From: Oscillospiraceae bacterium
GTDB taxonomy: Bacteria; Bacillota; Clostridia; Oscillospirales; Oscillospiraceae
Length of the DNA stretch: 10,969 nt
Direction of reading: 5' to 3'
Assembly (NCBI GenBank): GCA_017458025.1
Contig: JAFTGG010000030.1
Location: 1 to 10,969 of the forward strand
Below, piece by piece: positions 6,592 to 10,969 of the stretch. Made by a program: the position numbers and the translations under genes. The notes beneath the pieces are model-generated. The model searched no databases and was not told the origin of the DNA. It saw nothing but the letters and a program-made list of their open reading frames with translations. Position 1 is the first letter of the stretch; each line of letters starts with the position of its first letter.

Positions 6592-7203
6592 ATGAAAATC
6601 ATTCGCAATATTTTGGGCGAGCTTGCGACCAACTGCTACATTCTCATCGACGATGACACGAGGGAGGCGGCGGTCATCGACCCCGCCGACGAGGCGGAGA
6701 CGCTGCGCGGCGAAATCGAACGCGCGGGCGCGACGCTCCGATATATCCTGCTCACGCACGGGCACCGTGACCATACGCTCGCCGCGCCGAAGCTCCACGA
6801 GCTGTTCCCCGACGCGGCGGTCTATATCCACGGCGCGGACAAGGGACAGGTGGGCATCTACCGCTATCCAATGGACGAGCTGATCGGCTCCGAATTAAAG
6901 TTCTACGACGACGGCGATACGCTGCCGCTCGGCAATCTGACCGTTGAGGTCCTCCACACCCCCGGGCACACCGGCGGCTCGGTGTGTCTGCGCGTCGGGA
7001 ACGCGCTGTTCACCGGCGACACGCTGTTTGCCGGCTCGATGGGCCGCATCGACCTGCCCGGCGCGCAGCCGGACAAGATGATGTCCTCCCTCGCGCGGCT
7101 CGCGAAGCTTGAAAGCGACTATGACGTCTACCCCGGGCACATGGAGACGACCACCATGACGCGCGAGCGCCGCAATAATATGTATCTGAACATGGCGCAA
7201 TGA
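6592..7203 (+). CDS. MBL-fold metallohydrolase, glyoxalase-II-like
   Basis: A 203-residue metallo-beta-lactamase-fold enzyme with a full two-metal site: HGHRDH (H56, H58, D60, H61), H126 in HTPGHTGG, D143 in FTGDTLFAG and H183 in VYPGHME. The order and spacing match the small GloB-like hydrolases of Firmicutes (YqgX type), which are shorter than true glyoxalase II (about 250 residues) because they lack its C-terminal substrate domain. The substrate is probably a thioester or related small molecule but is not fixed by sequence. The ATG at 6592 is preceded by a weak GAGG site (6580-6583). Its stop overlaps the hemZ start as ATGA, so the two are coupled. The same pairing with hemZ near rel-dtd is common in Clostridia. 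Confidence 0.92.
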   Translation: MKIIRNILGELATNCYILIDDDTREAAVIDPADEAETLRGEIERAGATLRYILLTHGHRDHTLAAPKLHELFPDAAVYIHGADKGQVGIYRYPMDELIGSELKFYDDGDTLPLGNLTVEVLHTPGHTGGSVCLRVGNALFTGDTLFAGSMGRIDLPGAQPDKMMSSLARLAKLESDYDVYPGHMETTTMTRERRNNMYLNMAQ

Positions 7204-8687
7204 AGCTGCAGCTCGTCGGACACAACGAAAAATACGCGCTGGAGCAAAGCCTGCTGACGCTGTTCCCCGGGGAGCGCCCCGTCTACGGCGAGGTCGGGGA
7301 CGGCGACGCCCGCTGGGCGGTCGTCACGATGGCGGAGGACGCGGAACGCGTCGAATTTGTCACCGAGCTCGGCTATGACGGCAAGACGGCGCGTCGCGCC
7401 TACGCCTGCCCGCTCTCCGGCGACGGCTACGCCCGCGAGGGGCAGCGCCGCCACGCGCTGGGGCTGAGCTTTTTCGGCGCGGCAAAGGACGCGCTCGGCA
7501 TGACGCCGCCGTGGGGCAGCCTGACGGGCGTGCGCCCGACGAAGGTCGCGCTCGCGCTGCTCAAAGAGGGCGGGCGCGGGTACGCCGACCGCGAGCTGGC
7601 GGAAACATACTCTGTCACGCCGCCGCGACGCGCTCTTGCCATCGAAGCCGCCGAGGCGGGGCAGATTGCCGCCGCAGCGCTTGCGCCCAACGATATTTCG
7701 CTCTACGTCGGTATCCCGTTCTGCCCGACGCGCTGCGCCTATTGCAGCTTTGTCGCGCAGAGCGTCGAAAAGACCTTCGCCGCGGTCGAGCCGTATCTTG
7801 ACGCGCTGTGCGCCGAGATCGAAGCGGCAGGCGCGATGGTACGCGAACGCGGCCTGCGCGTCAAGTCCTTTTACATGGGCGGCGGCACGCCGACCACGCT
7901 GAGCGCGGCGCAGATGGACAGGCTATTGTCGGCGCTGGAAACGCATTTTGACTTCGCCGGCCTCGCGGAGCTGACCATCGAGGCGGGCCGCCCCGACACG
8001 ATCACGGCGGATAAGCTCCGCGTTTTGCGCGCCCACAACGCGACGCGCCTGAGCGTCAACCCGCAGTCGATGAACGACGCGGTGCTCTCCGCCATCGGCC
8101 GCCGCCACACGGCGGACGACATTCGCCGCGCCATGACCCTCGTCCGTGCCGCGGGCTTTCCGCACGTCAACATGGACCTGATCGCGGGCCTGCCCGAGGA
8201 CACGCCGGCAAGCTTCGGGCGATCGCTCGACGAATGTCTGGGGCTGCTTGCCGACAACATCACCGTGCACACGCTGTCGCTCAAAAAGGGCAGCCGCATC
8301 ACGCTGGAGGGGAGCCGTATCCCAAGCGCGGAGGACGTCGCGCAAATGCTGGACTACGCGAACGAGACGCTGCGTAAACATGGATATGCGCCTTATTATC
8401 TCTACCGGCAGAAGTACATGTCCGGCAGCTTCGAGAACGTCGGCTGGGCGCGCCCGGGCGCGGAGAGCCTGTACAACATCTACATCATGGAGGAGCTGCA
8501 CGGCATCCTGAGCCTCGGCGCGGGCGGCTCGACCAAGATGGTCGGGCGCGGCGAAAGCGGCGAAGCGCTTATTCGCCGCGCGTTCAACGCGAAGTATCCC
8601 AAGGAGTACATCGAGCGCCCCGAAAAATGGCGGGCGAACCTCGACGAGTTCGCGGGATTTTATCGGAACATGCTGGAAAGGTCGTAA
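7200..8687 (+). CDS. hemZ: Radical SAM coproporphyrinogen dehydrogenase HemZ
   Basis: HemZ is the Firmicute relative of oxygen-independent coproporphyrinogen III dehydrogenase (HemN/HemW group). The 495 residues match B. subtilis HemZ in length. An N-terminal accessory region of about 165 residues includes SLTGVRPTK. The radical SAM core has the iron-sulfur motif C175-x3-C179-x2-C182 in IPFCPTRCAYCSF, then FYMGGGTPTTL (SAM-binding GGGTP), TIEAGRPDTIT, RLSVNPQSMN and MDLIAGLPEDTP. The C-terminal YYLYRQKYMSGSFENVGW segment is typical of HemZ rather than HemW. The exact reaction in an organism without visible haem genes nearby is uncertain. The ATG overlaps the preceding stop by four bases. The following flippase gene begins eight bases after its stop. 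Confidence 0.93.
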   Translation: MKLQLVGHNEKYALEQSLLTLFPGERPVYGEVGDGDARWAVVTMAEDAERVEFVTELGYDGKTARRAYACPLSGDGYAREGQRRHALGLSFFGAAKDALGMTPPWGSLTGVRPTKVALALLKEGGRGYADRELAETYSVTPPRRALAIEAAEAGQIAAAALAPNDISLYVGIPFCPTRCAYCSFVAQSVEKTFAAVEPYLDALCAEIEAAGAMVRERGLRVKSFYMGGGTPTTLSAAQMDRLLSALETHFDFAGLAELTIEAGRPDTITADKLRVLRAHNATRLSVNPQSMNDAVLSAIGRRHTADDIRRAMTLVRAAGFPHVNMDLIAGLPEDTPASFGRSLDECLGLLADNITVHTLSLKKGSRITLEGSRIPSAEDVAQMLDYANETLRKHGYAPYYLYRQKYMSGSFENVGWARPGAESLYNIYIMEELHGILSLGAGGSTKMVGRGESGEALIRRAFNAKYPKEYIERPEKWRANLDEFAGFYRNMLERS

Positions 8688-8695
8688 AAAAGCCT

Positions 8696-10297
8696 ATGGC
8701 GGAAGCGAAAAAGCAATCGTTTTTCGGCGGCGCGGCGGTGCTTGCCGCCGGCGTCATCATCGTCAAGATCATCGGCGCGATCTACAAGATCCCGCTCAAT
8801 AATATCCTCGGCCCCGAGGGCGCGGCGGACTTCTACAACGCCTACAACATCTACGCGGCGCTGCTGACGATCTCCACCACGGGCCTGCCCGTGGCGCTGT
8901 CCAAGATGGTGTCCGAGGCGAACACCTTCGGACGCGAGAATCAGGCGCGGCGCATCTTCCGCGTCAGCGCGGCGACGTTCCTGACCCTCGGCGTTATCTC
9001 GTTTTGCATCATGTGGTTCGGCAACGAGTGGTGCGCGCGGCTGCTCACCAATCCCCGCGCCGCGTTCGGCATCAAAATGCTCGCGCCCGCCGTCGTCTGC
9101 GTCGGCGGCCTGTCCGCCTTCCGCGGCTACGCGCAGGGCAGCTTCCGCATGACCCCCACCTCCGTCAGCCAGATCATCGAGGCGGTGTGCAAGCTGGTCG
9201 TCGGCCTCGCGCTGGCGCAGTTTCTGCTCCGCATCGGGCGCGACGTATCCGTCGCCGCCGGCGGCGCGATCGCGGGCGTCACGGTCGGCACCGTGCTCGC
9301 GCTCGCCTATATGGCGGCAGACTATCTGCGCCATCGCGTGAAAACCGCGTCGAGCGACGTGCCGGATGAAACGGGCGCGATCTTGAAGCGCCTCATTGCC
9401 ATCGCCGTGCCGATCACCCTCTCCTCCTCGATGGTCTCCGTCTTTACGCTCATCGACACCTCGCTCGTGCAGGGGCAGCTCCAAAACGCGCTGGGCTACT
9501 CCATCGACGAGATGCGCTACCTGTACGGCACCTATTCCTCCGGCATGAACCTCTACAACCTGCCGTCGTCGATGATGACGGCGCTGACGATCTCGGTCAT
9601 TCCCGCGGTTTCCGGCGCGCTCACCAGGCGCGACCGCGTGGGCGCCGCGCGGCTCGTCGGCTCGTCCCTGCGCGTGACGGGCCTGCTCGCGTTTCCGATG
9701 GGCCTCGGGCTCTGGGCGCTGGCGGAGCCGATCTTCGGGCTTCTCTATCCGCGCTACGACAGCGTGCTCGGCGGTCAGCTGCTGGCGGTGCTGGGGCTTG
9801 CGTCGATCTTCGTCTGCCTGATGCTGATCGCGAACTCGATCCTACAAGCGCACGGGCACGTCCGCATGCCGGTGCTCACGATGTTCATCGGCGGCGTCAT
9901 CAAGGTCGTGATGAACTTTCATCTCACCGCCGTTCCGTCGGTCAATATCCACGCCGCGCCCATCGGCACGCTGACCTGCTTCGCGGTCGTGGCGGCGCTG
10001 AACCTGCTGCTCGTCTACCGCACGGTGGAGCATAAGCCGAATTACTTCGCGCTGTTCACCAAGCCGCTGCTCGCGGCGCTCGTTATGGCGGTTTGCGCCA
10101 AGGGCTGCCACGCGCTGCTCGCCGCGTACGTCCCGCTCGGCGGGACGCCGGGGCGCGTCTTCAACGTCGGCGTGTCCGTCGCGCTCGCCGTCGTCGTGTA
10201 CGCCGCGCTCGTCGTGGCGCTGCGCGTCATCACGAAGGACGACCTCGCGCTGCTGCCCAAGGGCGACAGGCTCGGCAGGCTGCTGCGCGTCAAATGA
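8696..10297 (+). CDS. SpoVB/MurJ-type polysaccharide or lipid-precursor flippase
   Basis: A 533-residue polytopic membrane protein of the MOP exporter superfamily (MATE/MurJ/SpoVB/YabM group), which flips lipid-linked wall or polysaccharide precursors across the cytoplasmic membrane. Hydrophobic helices recur along the whole length and about 14 are expected for the family; the first spans roughly residues 10-30 and others lie near 48-68 and 86-106. Family-like segments include IYKIPLNNILGPEGAADFYN, TTGLPVALSKMVSEAN, SAFRGYAQG and YNLPSSMMTALTISVIPA. ATG 8696 is chosen because MAEAKKQSFF directly precedes the first helix; an in-frame ATG at 8627 would add 23 hydrophilic residues inside hemZ. 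GGAAAGG (8675-8681) is a rather distant ribosome site, so coupling to hemZ is possible. Adjacency to mazG mirrors Bacillus yabM-yabN. The precise substrate (lipid II or another) is not determined. Confidence 0.9.
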   Translation: MAEAKKQSFFGGAAVLAAGVIIVKIIGAIYKIPLNNILGPEGAADFYNAYNIYAALLTISTTGLPVALSKMVSEANTFGRENQARRIFRVSAATFLTLGVISFCIMWFGNEWCARLLTNPRAAFGIKMLAPAVVCVGGLSAFRGYAQGSFRMTPTSVSQIIEAVCKLVVGLALAQFLLRIGRDVSVAAGGAIAGVTVGTVLALAYMAADYLRHRVKTASSDVPDETGAILKRLIAIAVPITLSSSMVSVFTLIDTSLVQGQLQNALGYSIDEMRYLYGTYSSGMNLYNLPSSMMTALTISVIPAVSGALTRRDRVGAARLVGSSLRVTGLLAFPMGLGLWALAEPIFGLLYPRYDSVLGGQLLAVLGLASIFVCLMLIANSILQAHGHVRMPVLTMFIGGVIKVVMNFHLTAVPSVNIHAAPIGTLTCFAVVAALNLLLVYRTVEHKPNYFALFTKPLLAALVMAVCAKGCHALLAAYVPLGGTPGRVFNVGVSVALAVVVYAALVVALRVITKDDLALLPKGDRLGRLLRVK

Positions 10298-10307
10298 AAG
10301 GATCGGT

Positions 10308-10969
10308 ATGGCAACATTTCCCGAAAAGGACAAATACACCTACGACGACCTCGTCGAGCTGCTGAGGATTCTGCGCGCGCCGGACGGCTGCCCCTGGGAC
10401 CGCGAGCAGACGCACCTCAGCAACCGCCGCAATTTTCTGGAGGAGGCCTACGAGGCCGCCGAGGCGTTTGACCGCGACGACCCCGCGCTGATGTGCGAGG
10501 AGCTGGGCGACATGCTGATGCAGGTGCTGTTCAATATCCACATCGAGGAGGACGCGGGCCGCTTCACCGCCGACGACGTGACCGACCACGTCGTGCGCAA
10601 GCTCATCTACCGTCACCCGCATGTGTTCAGCAACGCGCGGGCGGATTCCGCCGAGGAGGTCCTCGCCAATTGGGAGCAGCTCAAGCGGAAGGAAAAAGGG
10701 CAGCGGTCCGCCGCCGACGCGCTCGACGCCGTCGCGCGCTCGCTGCCCGCGCTCTGGCGGGCGGACAAGCTGCTCAAGCGCGCCGGCTACAGCGGACTGG
10801 GCGCCGTAAACGTGCCGGACGAGCTTTCGGACGCCGTCCGCGCGATGCGGGAGGCGGCGGAGGCGTTCGACCGCGACGACCCCGACATGATGTGCGAGGA
10901 GCTGGGCGACATGCTGATGCAGGTGCTGTTCAACATCCACATCGAGGAGGACGCGGGCCGCTTCACCAC
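10308..10969 (+). CDS. mazG: Nucleoside triphosphate pyrophosphohydrolase MazG, 3' end beyond window
   Basis: Open to the window end (220 codons visible). MazG hydrolyses (d)NTPs to NMP plus PPi, an all-alpha Mg-dependent housecleaning enzyme. The N-terminal domain is standard: LLRILRAPDGCPWDREQTH, then EEAYE (E45, E46, E49) and EELGD (E65, D68) forming the EExxE...ExxD metal site, then RKLIYRHPHVF. A linker LPALWRADKLLKRAGYSG (similar to the usual LPAL.rA.K.qkkaa) leads to the second domain. That domain is unusual: residues 182-219 nearly repeat residues 49-86 at both protein and DNA level, and the first two acidic positions of EExxE are R178 and A179. ATG 10308 has AAAGGA (10297-10302) five bases upstream and lies ten bases after the flippase stop. 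Confidence 0.93.
   Translation, partial: MATFPEKDKYTYDDLVELLRILRAPDGCPWDREQTHLSNRRNFLEEAYEAAEAFDRDDPALMCEELGDMLMQVLFNIHIEEDAGRFTADDVTDHVVRKLIYRHPHVFSNARADSAEEVLANWEQLKRKEKGQRSAADALDAVARSLPALWRADKLLKRAGYSGLGAVNVPDELSDAVRAMREAAEAFDRDDPDMMCEELGDMLMQVLFNIHIEEDAGRFT
10452..10570 (+). repeat. Intragenic direct repeat in mazG, copy 1
   Basis: This 119-base segment encodes the end of the EExxE helix through GRFT of the first MazG domain. It matches copy 2 at a constant offset of 399 bases (133 codons, in frame) with eight mismatches, at 10457, 10460, 10469, 10486, 10487, 10488, 10535 and 10569. The longest identical runs are 46 bases (10489-10534) and 33 bases (10536-10568). Confidence 0.95.
10851..10969 (+). 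repeat. Intragenic direct repeat in mazG, copy 2 (runs to window edge)
   Basis: This is the second copy of the mazG internal repeat, 111 of 119 bases identical to copy 1. It falls where the normally divergent second MazG domain should have its own sequence. The similarity may continue past the window. Upstream of 10851 the two copies are unrelated, so the left boundary is sharp. Confidence 0.95.

Noticed and set aside
6232-6831. Minus-strand 199-codon frame containing RKGLEPS
   Set aside because: The GLEP motif is just the reverse-strand reading of the T-arm-like GGGTTCAAGTCC. The frame is antisense to two recognised genes.
8627-8695. 23-residue N-terminal extension of the flippase
   Set aside because: It is encoded inside hemZ, is hydrophilic and unlike family N-termini. 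The ATG at 8696 directly precedes the first membrane helix.
1-10969. CRISPR array, insertion sequence, prophage, toxin-antitoxin or defence locus
   Set aside because: No regularly spaced repeats, transposase, integrase or paired small toxin-antitoxin genes are seen. The window reads as a conserved housekeeping region.

Overview
This is a GC-rich window in which nearly all coding is on the + strand, packed head to tail. The gene set and order point to a high-GC member of the Firmicutes (Clostridia). They include recJ, a bifunctional Rel of Firmicute length and dtd in that order, then a glyoxalase-II-like hydrolase, hemZ, a SpoVB/MurJ-type flippase and mazG. Several genes have strong GGAGG-type ribosome binding sites. 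The exact family is inferred from gene content only; an Oscillospiraceae-like gut anaerobe would fit.

Layout. Positions 1-144 hold the 3' end of a DUF4177-like gene, translationally coupled (GTGA overlap) to a TatD-family metal-dependent hydrolase (141-911). A clear intrinsic terminator (916-948) closes that unit. An AT-rich patch with two tandem extended -10 elements (972-1016) then starts the main cluster: recJ (1057-3132), rel/relA (3155-5362), dtd (5431-5880) and a DIP1984-family gene (5901-6353). A 238-base gene-free spacer (6354-6591) contains a hairpin resembling a tRNA T-arm. After it come a metallo-beta-lactamase-fold hydrolase (6592-7203), hemZ (7200-8687, ATGA overlap), a 14-helix-type polysaccharide/lipid flippase (8696-10297) and mazG (10308 to beyond the window end).

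How the genes relate. The cluster mixes housekeeping repair and quality-control functions: single-strand DNA exonuclease (RecJ), (p)ppGpp synthesis and hydrolysis (Rel), removal of D-amino acids from tRNA (Dtd), nucleotide pyrophosphohydrolysis (MazG), a thioester-hydrolase-like MBL enzyme, a radical-SAM tetrapyrrole enzyme (HemZ) and an envelope precursor flippase. recJ-rel-dtd matches the Bacillus order recJ-apt-rel-dtd with apt missing. The flippase-mazG pair matches the yabM-yabN arrangement of Firmicutes.

I see no CRISPR array, transposase, phage gene, toxin-antitoxin pair or defence island, and no wholly new multi-gene system. The most unusual signal is at the right edge. The second half of mazG carries a 119-base copy (111 of 119 identical) of its own first MazG domain, 399 bases downstream and in frame, with the first two acidic residues of the EExxE motif absent. 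The next most interesting are the tRNA-T-arm-like element in the 6354-6591 spacer and the stacked hairpins between rel and dtd.
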